Below, in pieces: positions 33,831-46,780 of a DNA stretch of 64,000 nt (within the stretch, counting starts at the first letter, position 1; every line of letters begins with the position of its first letter). The position numbers and the translations under genes are program-made. The stretch lies in contig CM039512.1 of the NCBI GenBank assembly GCA_022432975.1, forward strand, positions 34,345,730 through 34,409,729, read 5' to 3'. The stretch is from Begonia masoniana (taxonomy: Eukaryota > Streptophyta > Magnoliopsida > Cucurbitales > Begoniaceae). The notes below the pieces were generated by a model that saw only the letters and a program-made list of their open reading frames with translations, was not told the origin of the DNA and ran no database searches.

Positions 33831-36637
33831 TGTGACGACCCCAACCCGGTCAGGGCTGCCATGGACTTGTCGTGACGTAAACTTAACTTTTCCCTAAGCC
33901 CTCGTATTTTCACATAAAATTTTTCATTTTCACTTAACACTTTAAAAGAAAACGGACTTAGGCAATTGACCCACCTCTATCGACCATTAGGGTCTAACTT
34001 TGACTTAAACATTTTGGTCGTAAAATATTTCGACTTTTAAAACATTTAAAACGACGCTAAAACTATTTTTCGATAAAACATCGACTCAGTTTTTGGGTCT
34101 TTAAAAATTCTTAAAAAATACGTGGGGGACGCTCGTAAAATACGTTTAAAAAGTATCGTAAAATGTCGAGTTAAAACGTATTTTGAAAAGTCAACTTTAA
34201 AAAAAAAACATGTTGGGTCACATAAGGTGCGCGCGCGCGTTGCCCTGACAGCGCAAGCACCGCGCGCTGCCGATACACACCGAGCGCGCACGCGCGCCCA
34301 CCAGGATGCGCGCAGTGCTCAGGTGGCACGCGCGCTGGGCGACTCCCCACGCACCACGCACGAGCCAGGGCCGATCGATCGGCAAAAACGCCGATCGATC
34401 GGCAACCTCTCTGGATTTTTGACCAAAAACCATCAAAAACGCCGATCGATCGCCCCTCGGGCGCGAACAATCGGCTGTGCGCGTCCTTGACGCGGACACC
34501 CCGCGCCGCGCGCAGCTTGTGCGCCACCCACGCCACCAGCGAACCCATTTGGCTCCTTTTTCATACTTAACCATTTTTTTTCCATTTCAACCACCTACTC
34601 TTCATATTAAACTTCCCTAAACCTTTCTTAACCTCTTTAAACACAAAAAACTTCAAAACTCCCGAAAACCTGATGCAAAAACGTATTTAAAATTCACGAA
34701 AACCAGCTGCATGGATCGCTCTAAAAACCGGGCATATCCTCACAGGTTTAAAGTACCTAAAGTCATCAAATACAATCAAACCTAATCCACCACACAAACA
34801 TCGAACATAAATACAAAATTTCCTAAAATATCCCTAAAACAAATCCGTTTATCAAACCATTCAAAATAACATAACTCCAAGCCTAAATCCACTATACAAT
34901 TCACAAAAAAATCAAACTTTCGTATACATCCTAAAATCCATCACGTCACCCAATATCAATCTAATTCACACCTATTTACCACAAAACGGCTCGGAGCACA
35001 CCCACGGGTCGGTAAGCCTAGCCAAAACACTTGTCGTTGCCAGGATCCCCCATCCATCGACCACCTATACTTGATCATCGAGAGAAGGTTCTTCACCTTC
35101 GTTCTCGTCACCTACATCATACGATAAACACATTAAGCCTAATGCATAGTAAGGGGTGCACTAAAACATAAGTATTCATAAATGCATGGTTTTTCCAAAA
35201 CATGTTCATTTTCACTTATTTTCGTTACATAACATGGAAGGGTAAGTTTAGGCATGAGTAGTCACAGGCACCACCCTGTCTACCTCGTAGGCCACACACT
35301 TGCCTTGAATTGCCATGATTGGGTGTATTGTCTTGCCATGAGTTTCCATGATTGTGCCCTACGCCCTACTCATCCTCAAACCTTACTTAACACTTACATA
35401 CTTTACTTCGTTCCCTTGAAAACATGCATGTAAGAACATTTCATTTAGCTTTAAAGGGGGAAACATGATGCATGAAGAGAAAGTGCTTAAAACAATCATC
35501 CAACAATTCATAACGTGCATATACGTGCCTAGCTCATAAACGAACCTAACCGACCACTATTAGGAAACTTCCTAGCCTACCTGACACGTTAGAACCCCAC
35601 AATCGTAAAAACATCATTAAGACATTAAAATTCGAACTTTGATATAATATAGGGCCTTAAGGGCCGGAAACCTAACACCACTTACCTGGCATCCTTAGCA
35701 AGCCGAGCACTGTCCGAAAGCTTGGTTCACCTAATACATTTCACAAATAAGGGCATTAAAACTGATCCTAAATAGACTATCTCCAAAGCTAAACATAACA
35801 CCTAACTAAGGCAATTTTCCTAAAACTGTAGTTTACGTCACTCAGTCATTTCATCGAGCACATTGCGCTTACAACCAATTTAACCTAGCATTAATGGGGT
35901 TCATGCTCTCCAACTACCAAAAATCAACCTACAATCCAACAACCACCATAAATGCACAATTAATAACCATAAACATGATAAACTATCGATTTCTAACAAA
36001 ACCTATGATTTCTCAACCCTAAATCAAAAACACCCTAACCGAAATCAACCATAAAACGAACAACTAACGTGCCTAGAGCTTGGAGCTTATCTAGAATGTC
36101 GATTGGGGAAGAAAAATCGAAGGAAAAACCGCCGGACGAGAGGCGTTGAACGGCGTTGGAAGAAATAGCATGGAGAAGGAAAGAATCGCAAAAAGGGGGA
36201 GGAGAGCTCATGTAGCTGGAGAGGAAAATGAGAGGGGGGGGGGGGGGGGATTTAGGTTTTATTAAATTTTAACTTTTCAAATTACTTAGATGCCCTTCCC
36301 TCAATTCCTTGCTTAAATCCGTTAATTAACCTATCAATTTGGTTTCTCCAAAATTTTCTTATTCCTTCAAATATTCCAACTTATTCCTAGGGTTCTAACA
36401 AAACTTTCCGTTCGCAAAACGGGCTTAATTTACTATTTTTAGGAATTTAATTCTAAATAGTGGAAAATCAGGAACTCAGGCATTACAGATTTGAATTCCT
36501 CGAAATTCCTTTGTTTCTCTAACCCTCATATTCAATCACTAGGATTCTAACGAAACTTCCCGTTCATGAAATAACCTCAATTTGCTATTTATAAAAATAC
36601 CCTTGAGAGCGAAAACCTGAAAAACCTGGGCGTTACA
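33831..36637 (-). repeat. Left (3') LTR of element A, 2807 bp
   Basis: Ends are TGTGACGACCCC and GGGCGTTACA. On the minus strand it has a donor-like site near 36080 (mutated to AGATAAG here, intact in the right LTR), a second GGTAAGT at 35682-35690, the acceptor-like TGATGTAG|GTGACGA near 35110, and the box GATCCATGCAG near 34710. It also carries three CCGATCGATCGG units at 34370-34455 in a region rich in GCGCGC (34226-34320). A run of 16 G lies at 34234 plus 2000, that is 36234-36249. Confidence 0.9.
34226..34462. repeat. GC-rich palindrome cluster (GCGCGC and CCGATCGATCGG) in LTR A
   Basis: The cluster stands out from A/T-rich surroundings. It has GCGCGCGCG runs at about 34228-34300 and three units of GCCGATCGATCGGC or near variants at 34370, 34390 and 34441. 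The right LTR at 43230-43430 keeps only one full CCGATCGATCGG plus a decayed one, so units have been gained or lost. Reading frames crossing it are compositional artefacts. Confidence 0.85.
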
Positions 36638-37913
36638 TCCTTCCCTCCTTTAACGGAATTTTGTCCTCAAAATTGGCTTGGCTTATAGCTCTCGATAATA
36701 ACGCCTCATGTCTTGCGTCATTACACCTCAACTTACAATCACCCTGTTCACTTCGAGTCTCCTAATTAAGAACTTTGATCCTATCCACACCTAGGATCAA
36801 TCTTTTATGGTTCTAAACCAAACTCCTAAAACCATACAATTCAACATTAGTCCCCTAATTACATTCCCTACTTTCAATTTGACCAACAATGTCCTTAATT
36901 ATCCATCGAGTCCTACCAATTCTTAAGTCCCAAATCACATCATCCATATCCATGTAATTGACAATTGAGGACTCGCGCACGCCTTAGTCTATTCCTAATC
37001 ATCCTGACGTTAACTTTCTGACTCTTCAAATTGGACTCATGTTCAGGTTCCCTCGATCAAAATTTATCTCGAATCTTCAATTTCTTGAAATAAATTCCCA
37101 GATTCCTACCTCAGAGTTTTCTGCAGCTATTCATTCTGATGACAATGATACTTAAGCTCCCTAACATCGCTCAGATTGACTATAATCTGAAGGTTTTTTT
37201 TTTTTTTATATACACTAGGTTGTAATTCGTACTCGCGCATTAGTTCATCGATTTTAACCATAGTCCTAATGTACAACACTCAGATTCCATATCTTCTTTG
37301 GTAATGGTCTCTTATAAACTTTTCATCAATAGTATTCTAAGTCACCTACTACCTTGGGCACTTCACCGGTTTCGATAACTATTCTGGTGCGGGTTTCATG
37401 CCTAAATTTTCCATTATCATAAATATATCACGAATCGTTTCCTCAACAAATATCCTCAAGGTCTCAATAGGTCAAATTGGGGGTTAAAGTTGCTACCTTT
37501 CAAAGACCATAATTCTTTGTAAATAAGATTCTATAATTATCACATTTCATCCTAAGTTACATTAACGAGCTCCTTCGTTATACCCTTAACTGGAATTCTC
37601 ATGCTATCTACATTACACTCCATTTGTCTAATTTAATTCTCTCTAAACTCCGAGTATGACTAAGTCCCTAAATTTCACCATTAATTCGTTTAAATCTATT
37701 CATTTTAACCTTAAGTCATTTATGCATTTGTTGGCCTCGACTTTGTTAAACACTAGCCGAACCTTTGAAATTTTCTAACCTAGCCTCATTTCCAAACCTA
37801 TTTAAATAAAATTTTGTGCCATCGTCGATCTCCCCATCAGTTAATCCTCTAATTTCCTCAAATCGCACGACGTTAATCACTAAGCTTCACTTCCGATCTT
37901 CACCCTTCATTAC
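36638..37913 (-). other. Non-coding PPT-side internal region of element A
   Basis: No recognisable protein motif occurs on either strand. The first bases (TCCTTCCCTCC) give the PPT on the minus strand. A 15-bp T run lies near 37194. Solo LTR B interrupts at 37914. Confidence 0.6.
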
Positions 37914-40456
37914 TGTAGCGACCCTAACACCGTATCCTTATTTCCCCGTATTATTTTATTTTATTATTTTTTTTCATCCTTATAAACTTGGTAACAATTG
38001 AGCGAAATTTAATTCGTGGACGAAATTGTTAAAATCATTCGAAAACTATTTTGAAAACCACCTAAACGAAACTTAAAACAATGAAATAAAACAATTAAAA
38101 TAAATGTTTAAAACATTTAAAAACATTTAATCCTCGGCCAAAACACTGAGGACAGAAGGGACATTTGTCCCAAAATCTATAGGGCCGATTGATCGCCTAT
38201 ATCAGGCGATCGATCGCCAACATACAAAAATGGGGGGGCGAATGATCGCCCCCCATAGTGGTGATCGATCGCCAAGCTCTCTGGAAAAATTTAGAGAGCG
38301 GCGATCATCCTACAGATCGATGGCTATCGATCGGCAGGTTCCCTGCCTCCTTCGCCATTTTTTTCTTTCCTCTTTCTTTCTTTATTTTTCCTGCATACTT
38401 ATACACATAACCTACACTAAAACTTCAACATACACAACTCTATAAACACGTAACATACAATCACTCAAACTTCACCCATTTCACACTTCATCAATCACCC
38501 AAAATAAACGACTCAAAACATATTTAAAACATAACCCGATTTCGTAAAAACGAACCGCGTGGATCTGTTTAAAAACTTAACATTTCCTCCTGTTCAAAAT
38601 CACCAAGCGGTTTATGAAATAGTTTCAAAATGTTTAAAAAACATCAAAATATAAACCTATCAACTAATCAGATCTCAAACATCCTAATATGTTCAATCTA
38701 TACAATTTCTCCTACGATCTATCTATCGTATCCCCAAAATATTTACATACATTTACTTCCTCACGAGTCAAAAGGCGCCTCGACTGCCCAGCACACTCCC
38801 ACGGGCCATCCTCCATCAACTGTATCATTCCTCAAGTGGAAGGATCTCGTCCTCGCCTTGCTCAATATCACCTACACCATAAAGACACCTATGAGATAAA
38901 AATCTCAGTAAATTATACGTAAATTCCTATGCATGATCATGTATGCTCAATGCTATGAAAACCGTTCATATCATTTTATATATCCGTACGTGTTAGTCTA
39001 TGGTTATTGGAAACGCTCGACAGATAGATAGGGCACATCAAGCGAATAGACAGCACACACCATCTGAAGGGAGGAAAACCCGCTCACCACAAAACGCCAG
39101 GTCTGAACCTCATCCCCGATAACCCCATGTCATGGTTGTTTACTGTAATACTTTGTTTGCCTTTACAATGCATGTTCCTTTCAGAAAATCAATGCGTAAA
39201 TTCATTTTCATGACGTTTTGAAACCATGATGCATGAACAGTTCAATATAACATACATAAAGAGCATACCATCAAAACACTACAAATACCATCAAAATACT
39301 ACGAATACTGTCACAGCAATCAACCTATAAAGCAACCGAACCTAAACTACCCAACCAAAACAATTAGACGAAACAATGACCAACATGAACAATAAAGCAC
39401 CAACGTATCCTCAACAACAAACTCAGCTTATGGTGTAGGCCAATCGGCTACAGTAAGTCACGAGAACTTACCTCGTGCGCGTTGAACTTCAAGTTCCGTC
39501 CACGAGCGTTGTTCACCTAAGCAATTTCACAACAATCGTCGTTAAAACGCGTTTAAACTTTAAATCCAAATTTAAGAAATCCTTAACTAAGGAAATTTCT
39601 AAAATTCTAACTTAACTAATCGAGGCATTTTAACAACAATTAACGCTCGATACTTCAAAACCGCCATTAACGAGTTTTTCCAAAACTTTGAAAATCGATA
39701 ATCCTTAACAATCCACAACGAATCGACTAAACACGTCCAATAATCACAAATACGTCCATTATACGGACTAATACGACAAACCAATCGATTTCTAGCCCTA
39801 AACCACATTTTTAACAAAACCCTAAACGAAACCCTAATCGTTAAACGACCTGAAAACTACGAATAAACTTTCTAAAACAATAGAACCTTACCTAGAATCG
39901 GGTTTGGAGGAGAAAACACGAAGAAAACGAAACAATCGGAGGACGAATCGTCGTTGGAGAGGAGAAACATCGATGAGAGGAGATGAGTCGCCGGAGAACG
40001 CAGAGGGAGAGAGAGGGTAAGCATGACTTGCTGGAGAAGAAGAGAAGTTAATGTTTTTAATATAATTTTGGCTTGTCAAATTACCATACTGCCATTCCTT
40101 TGATTTTCTATTTGTTTCGTCCTTTGTTTCGTTATTTAGCTAACGATTTGGTTTTTCCAAAATTTCTTATGTCACCAATTATTCCAACTTATTACTAGGG
40201 TCAATTAAAACTGTCCGTTTGCAAATTGGACCTCGTTTACTATTTTTACCATAACGTTCTTTATATTACGAGAAACGTAATTTTCGTAAAATTAGCGTTA
40301 CAACTTCTAAAACTTCAGAAATTTTCTTAAAATCCATATTAATTATTAGGATCAAAATAATGTTTTCTTTTCGTAAAACCGACCTAATTTGACATAATTA
40401 CAAAAATGCCATTATATTAACAATTTACAAAATCCCGTAAAGAATCGGGTGTTACA
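37914..40456 (-). mobile_element. Solo LTR B (2543 bp) inside element A
   Basis: It starts TGTAGCGACCC and ends GGGTGTTACA, with a perfect ATTAC duplication at 37909-37913 and 40457-40461. Sequence and layout resemble the LTR of C: TACCTAGAATCGG donor near 39890, AACTTACC near 39466, ACCTACACCAT near 38870, the box AACCGCGTGGATCTG at 38553, and a CGATCGATCG cluster at 38186-38340. It has no internal region, so it is a recombination product of a C-related family. Confidence 0.92.
38186..38340. repeat. GATCGATCG palindrome cluster in solo LTR B
   Basis: Units include GGCGATCGATCGCC (38206), GGTGATCGATCGCC (38261), GGCGATCATCC and GCTATCGATCGGC (38325), interspersed with short hairpin arms (CTCTCTGGAAAAATTTAGAGAG). 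The position relative to the LTR end (270-430 bp) matches that in C. Confidence 0.82.
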
Positions 40457-41566
40457 ATTACACCTAAAATTTCTCTTCAAATTCCTAAATCTCGTCCTTC
40501 CATTTTCCAAAAACTTGAAACATCTCTTCATTAAGGTTTACCCTCCTAGCTCCTCGAACATAGATGTTCCCACTTCCGTCCCGTATGTAAGCCTCATGCT
40601 TGGGGTTCTTAACTCGAACTGCATCAACTATAGACTCGTCTCCTAACTCTGATGCTTATAACCCAACGAATTCAAAATCTTTTACTTCGTTACATTTCCT
40701 ATAATTGACACTTACTCCTGTCGATTCGCCATTCCCTCTAACATTGTACGAATTGCACTAAACTTGTAAACATGACTTTCAATATAAGGTGCTAAACTCT
40801 CCTTTGATTAGTTACACTCTTTAGGCGTTTGACGCTAATCTCTAACTCCTATACTTTACTCTATGTCCCTTGGTTAAGCAGTATCCATTTGCTTAATGCG
40901 TCTACTATTTACAGGTCACCCTTAGCTTCACTAAGTCTTCTTTTCTATATAGCGTCGGTCATGATCTTCTCGCGCATCAGTAACTGTCCTTTATTTGTTA
41001 GTCCATTAAGGTGGTACCTATCTCCTAGAGAACGGCCAAATTATATAACTTTAGTATCACCTTTCATATAACCTTGATCCTTTATTGTCCTTAAATTTGT
41101 TAACTTTCCAATCTCTCTTAGATCTCTCTATTTTCTTCACCGATATGGGTCATCACTAATACTCCTTCGTAACTCTCCGGTCTCATATCTACGACGTTGT
41201 ATTGATCCTTCACCCCCTTTACAAAAGAAATCGACCCATTCCATACATACCCTTTCAACAATTTACATAAGCTGAACTCTTGTATATTATCTTCATCTAG
41301 ATACTCCTAACTTCACACAAATCCTAAACATACGAGTTTCTGCTATACTCTCTTATCCACTTAAACATACTAATGATATCTCGACGATCTCAAGTATCTC
41401 TCAATAAGTTTTATATCTAAGCTTCAATTTTCCCCTGACTTCCTAAGTTCTCAAGACTAATTCCATCCTATACTAACTAAGACCATCAGTTTCTTAAATT
41501 TAAACAATCGTCAACATATGCAACTACACGCACATACCATAAACTTTAGCAAATAAAATAAAGCAA
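40457..41566 (-). other. Non-coding internal region of element A downstream of gag
   Basis: The stretch between gag and solo LTR B has no frame with recognisable protease, RT or integrase motifs on either strand. It is where a pol gene would lie in an autonomous relative. It may be very decayed pol or filler sequence. Confidence 0.5.
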
Positions 41567-42769
41567 CTAAGAAAGAGTACCTGAGGCTACAGCGTGACAC
41601 CCCGTGTCCCTTGCATCAACAAGGGTGGAGACCTCTGGTGCTACCCTTGCAGGTCTCTCGTTCCGAGTCAGGCAGTCCCTGACGAGGTGGTCCATCTTGT
41701 TGTAATTAAAACAATGCCCTTTACCTTTCTTTGGACAGTTCCTAGAGAGATGACCCATCTCCTTGCATTTGAAACACCTTACTGGGTTCTTCTCTCGGCA
41801 GTTAAAGGCAATATGACCCAGTCCATTACATCGATAACATCAACCTGACCCTGCCTTACACTCACCGTAATGATCCTACTTACACGTTGGGCATTGAGGG
41901 AATTGTACATATCCTTGTGCATGCTTTTCATTTCCTTCACTGATTCCATTATCACCCATCCTTTTTACGCCCCTCACTTGTTGTTGCCTTTCCTCTATGG
42001 GGTGTGATGGAAGTCCACTGAGGAACCTTTCAATGGACTTTTCTTGCTTTTTGTTCTTAAACTCCATTTCTTCTAACTCAAAGGCTTGGACAACTACTTC
42101 TTCATACGAAGCATCTTGAGCTCCATATATCTTCACGCCCTTAAAGATTTCTCTCTTTAACCCTTGCACAAAATAATAGGTCTTATTTTCTTTCTCCCTC
42201 CCTAGATGGCTGACGGAACGGGTTAACGTCTTGAATTCTCTAACATACTCTGCAACAGTACCTGTCTGCCGAAGTTGGGGAAATTCTGACATTTTGTTTG
42301 TCCACGCAGCTTTGTAGAGATATTCCTCATAAAACAATTCCTTGAATGATCCCCACCATATTTTCCCAGCATTAGCCACGGCCTCGACAGTGTCCCACCA
42401 AAGTCTTGCATCTCCATCAAGATGACACACCGCATATGCAACCTTATCTACCTCCTTCACATTAACAAGGTCAAACAATCCTTCCATTGCTCGCACCCAC
42501 CCCTCAGCTTGAATTGGATCAATAACGCATCCATCGAATATTGGAGGTCGAAACTGTCTAGTTTGTTCACTACTCCGGTTCCGCAAAGTATTACCTTGTC
42601 CATTACCATTTCCACCTTGGTTGAGTAAAATCTCTATCTGTTCTGATTGTTGGTGCACTATGTCCATAAGCTGGCTAATAGGATTCTCTTCAGGTAGTCT
42701 AGGTGCTCTCGGAATTTTCTTGTTCCTAGACACATTAAGAAACACACACAAAATATATCTAAGAATCAT
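41567..42769 (-). pseudogene. gag: Gag of element A with four zinc knuckles, two in-frame stops
   Basis: One frame runs from the ATG at 42769 to the stop at 41567, broken only by TAG and TGA codons near 41868 and 41838. N-terminal residues include a helical ENPISQLMDIVHQQSEQIEIL, then FRPPIFDGCVIDPIQAEGW, DARLWWDTVEA and TVAEYVREFKTL, typical gag core motifs. The C-terminus has four CCHC-like knuckles: CPTCK..DHYGEC, CYRCNGLGHIAFNC, CFKCKEMGHLSRNC and a damaged CFNYNKMDHLVRDC. The frame ends soon after, with no protease. Its product would package RNA; replication enzymes must come from elsewhere. Confidence 0.88.
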
Positions 42770-42854
42770 ACTTAAAATTAAACACTTACAGTCGATGGAG
42801 AGTCCTCGTGCGGCGGTTCGTGTTTGGCAGGCGGTCTACAAAATCGCTTTTAAA

Positions 42855-45603
42855 ACCCGGTCGCCACGAACTTGCCATGACGTAAACTTAACTTTTACCT
42901 AAGCCCTCGTATTTTCACATAAAATTTTTCATTTTCACTTAACACTTTAAAAGAAAACGGACTTAGGCAATTGAACCACCTCTATCGACCATTAGGGTCT
43001 AACTTTGACTTAGACATTTTGGGCGTAAAATATTTTGACTTTTAAAACATTTAAAACGGGGCTAAAACTATTTTTCGATAAAACATCGACTCGGTTTTTG
43101 GGACTTTAAAAATTATTAAAAAATACGTGGGGGACGCTCGTAAAATATGTTTAAAAAGTATCATAAAATGTCCGGTTGAAACGTGTTTTGAAAAGTCAAC
43201 TTAAAAAAAAAAAACATGTTAGGTCATATATAGTGCGCGCGTGTCGCCCAGACACCGCGCGCACCGCGCACGGTCGCACGCTGCAGCTACGAGCCCTACG
43301 CGCGCGCATCGACCACCTGGGTGCGCTCAGTGCCCAGGTGGCGCGCGCGCTGGGCGACTCCCCACGTACCACGCACGAGCCAGGGCCGATCGATCGGCAA
43401 TCTCCCTCGGGTGCGATCGATTGGCTGTGTTCGTCCTGGGCACGCACACCGCCCGCACCCCGCGTGCAGCCATTGCGCCACCCACGCCACTAGCGCACCC
43501 ATTTGTCTCCTTTTTCTTACTTAACCATTTTTTTCCATTTCAACCACCTACTTTTCACATTAAACTTCCCTAAACCTTTCCCAACCTCTTTAAACATAAA
43601 AAACTTCAAAACTCCCAAAAACACGACGCAAAAACGTATCCGAAAACGTATTTAAAATTCACGAAAACCAACTGCATTGATCGCTTTAAAAACCGAGCAT
43701 TATTTTACAGGTTTAAAGTACCTAAAGTCATCAAATACAATCCAACCTAATCCACCACACAAACATCGAACAAAACACGGAATTTCCTAAAACATCCCCA
43801 AAACAAATTCGTTTATCAATCCATTCAAAATAACATAACTCCAAGCCTAAATTAACTATACAATTCATAAAAAATCAAACTTTCCAATACATCCTAAAAT
43901 TCATCACATCATCCAATATCAATCTAGTTCACACCTATTTACCACAAAACAGCTCGGATCACACCCACGGGTCGATAAGCCTAGCCAAAACACTTACCGT
44001 GGCCATGACCCCCATCCACCGACCACCTATACTTGATCATCGAGAGGAGGTTCCTCACCTTCTTTCTCGTCACCTACATCATACGATAAACACATTAAGC
44101 CTAATGCTTAGTAAGGGGTGCAATAAAACATAAGTATTCATAAATGCATGGATTTTCCAAAACATGTTCATTTTCACTTATTTTTGTTACATAACATGGA
44201 AGGGTAAGTTTAGGCATGAGTAGTCGTAGGCACAACCCTGTCTACCCCGTAGACCACACACTTGCCCTGAGTTGCCATGATTGGGTGTATTGTCTTGCCA
44301 TGAGTTGCCATGTTTGTGCCCTGCGCCCTAATCATCCTCAAACCTTATTCAACATTTATATACTTCACTTCGTTCACTTGAAAACATGCATGTAAGAACA
44401 TTTCATTTAGCTTTAAAAGGGAAATCATGATGCATGAAGAGAAAGTGCTCAAAACAATCATCCAACAATTCATAATGTGCATATATGTGCCTAGCTCATA
44501 AACGAACCTAACCGACCACTATTAGGAAACTTCCTAGCCTACCCGACACGTTAGAACCCCACAATCATGAAAACATCATTACAACTTGAAAATCCTAACT
44601 TCGACATAATGTAGGGTCTTAAAGGCCGGAAACCTAACACCACTTACCTGGCATCCTTAGCAAGCCGAGCACCGTCCGAAAACTTGGTTCACCTAATACA
44701 TTTCTCAAATAAGGGCATTAAAACCGATCCTAAATAGACTATCACCAAAGCTAAACATAACACCTGACTAAGGCAATTTTCCTAAAACTTTAGTTTACAT
44801 CACTCAGTCATTTCATCGAGCACATTGCGCTCACAACCAATTTAACCTAGCATTAATGGGGTTCATGCTCTCCAACTACCAAAAATCAACCTACAATCCA
44901 ACAACCACTATAAATGAAAAATTAATAACCATAAACACGATAAACTATCAATTTCTAACAAAACTTACGATTTCTCAACCCTAAATCGAAAACACCCTAA
45001 CCGAAATCAACCATAAAACGAACAACTAACGTGCCTAGAGCTTGGAGCTTACCTAGAATGTCGATTGGGGAAGAAAAATCGAAGGAAAAACCGCCGGAGG
45101 AGAGGCGTTGAACGGCGTTGGAAGAAATGGCGTGGAGAAGGAAAGAATTGCAAAAAGGGGAGGAGAGCTCACGTCGCTGGAAAGGAAAATGAGAGAAGGG
45201 GGGGGGGGGGGGGGAATTTAGGTTTTATTAAATTTTAACTTTGCAAATTACTTAAATGTCCTTCCCTCAATTCCTTGCTTAAATCCGTTAATTAACCTAT
45301 CGATTTGGTTTCTCCAAAATTTTCTTATTCCTCTAAATATTTCAACTTATTCCTAGGATTCTAACAAAACTTTTCGTTCACAAAATGGGTTTAATTTACT
45401 ATTTTTACGAATTTAATTCTAAATAGAGAAAAATCGGGAACTCAGGCGTTACTGATTTGAATTCCTCGAAATTTCTTTGTTTCTCTAACGCTCATAATCA
45501 ATCACTAGGATTCTAACGAAACTTCCAGTTCACGAATTAACCTCAATTTTCTATTTACAAAAATACCCTTGAGAGTGGAAACCCGAAAAACTCAGGCGTT
45601 ACA
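42855..45603 (-). repeat. Right (5') LTR of element A, start deleted
   Basis: It aligns with 33851-36637 of the left LTR and ends GGCGTTACA. Internal sequence TTTTAAAACCCGG (42849-42860) runs directly into LTR sequence after its AACCCGG, so the LTR terminus and PBS are missing. A run of 17 G lies at 45198-45214. The donor site CTTACCTAG (45050) is intact here. Confidence 0.86.
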
Positions 45604-45608
45604 CAAGG

Positions 45609-45890
45609 ACCACTACGGTAGACGACAACTTGTTCACTTTTTGAAACAACTATGATGTTCTTGAAGTGAAACTCCATAGTTGCTCTATACTACCTGAGCT
45701 AGTCTATACCAAGAATCACATCGAACTGACTCATTGGTAAGATAACTAAGTTCGAAGAAAACTAGCAGTCACTAGTTACCACACAAATTAACTTGCACAT
45801 AGAAAACACTCCACTTTAGACATCGAATGGAGTGTTAAGCAATAGTGGAGATTCTATGTCCTCTATAGAAAATTTCGAAAGGATTAAAAG
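45609..45890 (-). pseudogene. pol: Protease C-terminal half of element I
   Basis: On the minus strand 45850-45609 reads ESPLLLNTPF, then CVVTSDC, then MSQFDVILGID, the retropepsin tail motif of Ty3/gypsy elements. The next residues continue toward the pre-RT part at 33828 across element A. Stops are present. Confidence 0.75.
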
Positions 45891-46780
45891 TATCAAGTGA
45901 AAGCAACTCTTCAAATGACACCTCTTCAATTGGCACCTTTTCACTTTGCACCCCATGGTTTCCCAAGGCCTCTCTTCATCTTTCAAAGGCCATATTCATC
46001 AACACTAGTCATTAACTTAAATATTTTGAAAAGTCAACACACAAAACACATATGCATGGGTCACAGGGCCAAATGGGTTGGGCCGAGTGAGGGCTACAAA
46101 ATAAAAGTCCACAAAGGTAATATAAAGTTAAAGTCTAAAACCAAAGTTAATGTAAACAAGATATGATGAGTAATGTCCAAAATAGATGAGTCTTCAAACT
46201 ACCAAAATAATGCAATGGATTGGCCCATCATGGGCTAGGTGGACGTGGGCTTCTAGGCTTGACCCTTTCTTTCACTCCCTCCTTGGCCTTCATAAGTAGC
46301 ATGTGCATGGGCTTAACTTTGTCTTTAGATAAAAGGAACTCCTCTAACATTGAACTAGTTGTTGTCCATCTCAAAAGAAAAGCTCATTTTTTAACACAAT
46401 AATGGGCTTGGGAGATTTATCATCTGTTGGGCCTATTTGGAAGAAATAAAGCCCTTTGTAATGGATCAGGTTGAAATAGTAAACGATGTTTGATTTTGAT
46501 GAACCACCCCATTCTAGAAATCTTCAGAGGTCAACTACAATCTTTATCAAGAGCACTTTTTGTTTAAGATTGTGAAAACTCCTGAAATGGCCAAATAGTC
46601 TTCGAGGGTTAGATTTCGGGCAGATTTGGAATAATTCAACAAGTCCCTTGACTTCGAAGTGTTGACTACTTTTTTTCTCTTGATCAACTACAAAACCAAT
46701 ACCAACAATATCATTAGAAATTCTCGATGCACGAATGTTAATGGATAGATCTCGTGGCACATCACTTGGCAACTATATAT
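45891..46780. other. Unassigned 0.9 kb within the gag-pol of element I
   Basis: The region sits where the N-terminal part of protease should be, but I do not recognise protease motifs. It contains GGGCC/GGGCTTGG-rich wording (46060-46440) unlike its neighbours. It may be a small inserted element or badly decayed coding sequence. Frames at 45897-46166 (plus) and 46524-46772 (minus) show no known domain. Confidence 0.35.

Larger units (their letters stand above)
33831..45603 (-). mobile_element. Element A: gag-only, PBS-deleted gypsy element inserted in I
   Basis: The left LTR starts TGTGACGACCCC at 33831 and the right LTR ends GGCGTTACA at 45603. A perfect CAAGG duplication (33826-33830, 45604-45608) encloses it. 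Inside are a PPT-like purine tract on the minus strand (AAAGGAGGGAAGGA, 36638-36651), solo LTR B, about 2.4 kb of non-coding DNA and a minus-strand gag with two stops. No protease, RT or integrase is visible. The PBS and LTR start on the right side are deleted. It resembles the class described as TR-GAG elements. Confidence 0.9.

Noticed and set aside
34046..34574. Several overlapping GC-rich frames (81-125 codons) on both strands
   Set aside because: They coincide with the GCGCGC and GATCGATC cluster of LTR A, where stop codons are rare from composition; the right LTR copy changes the frames.
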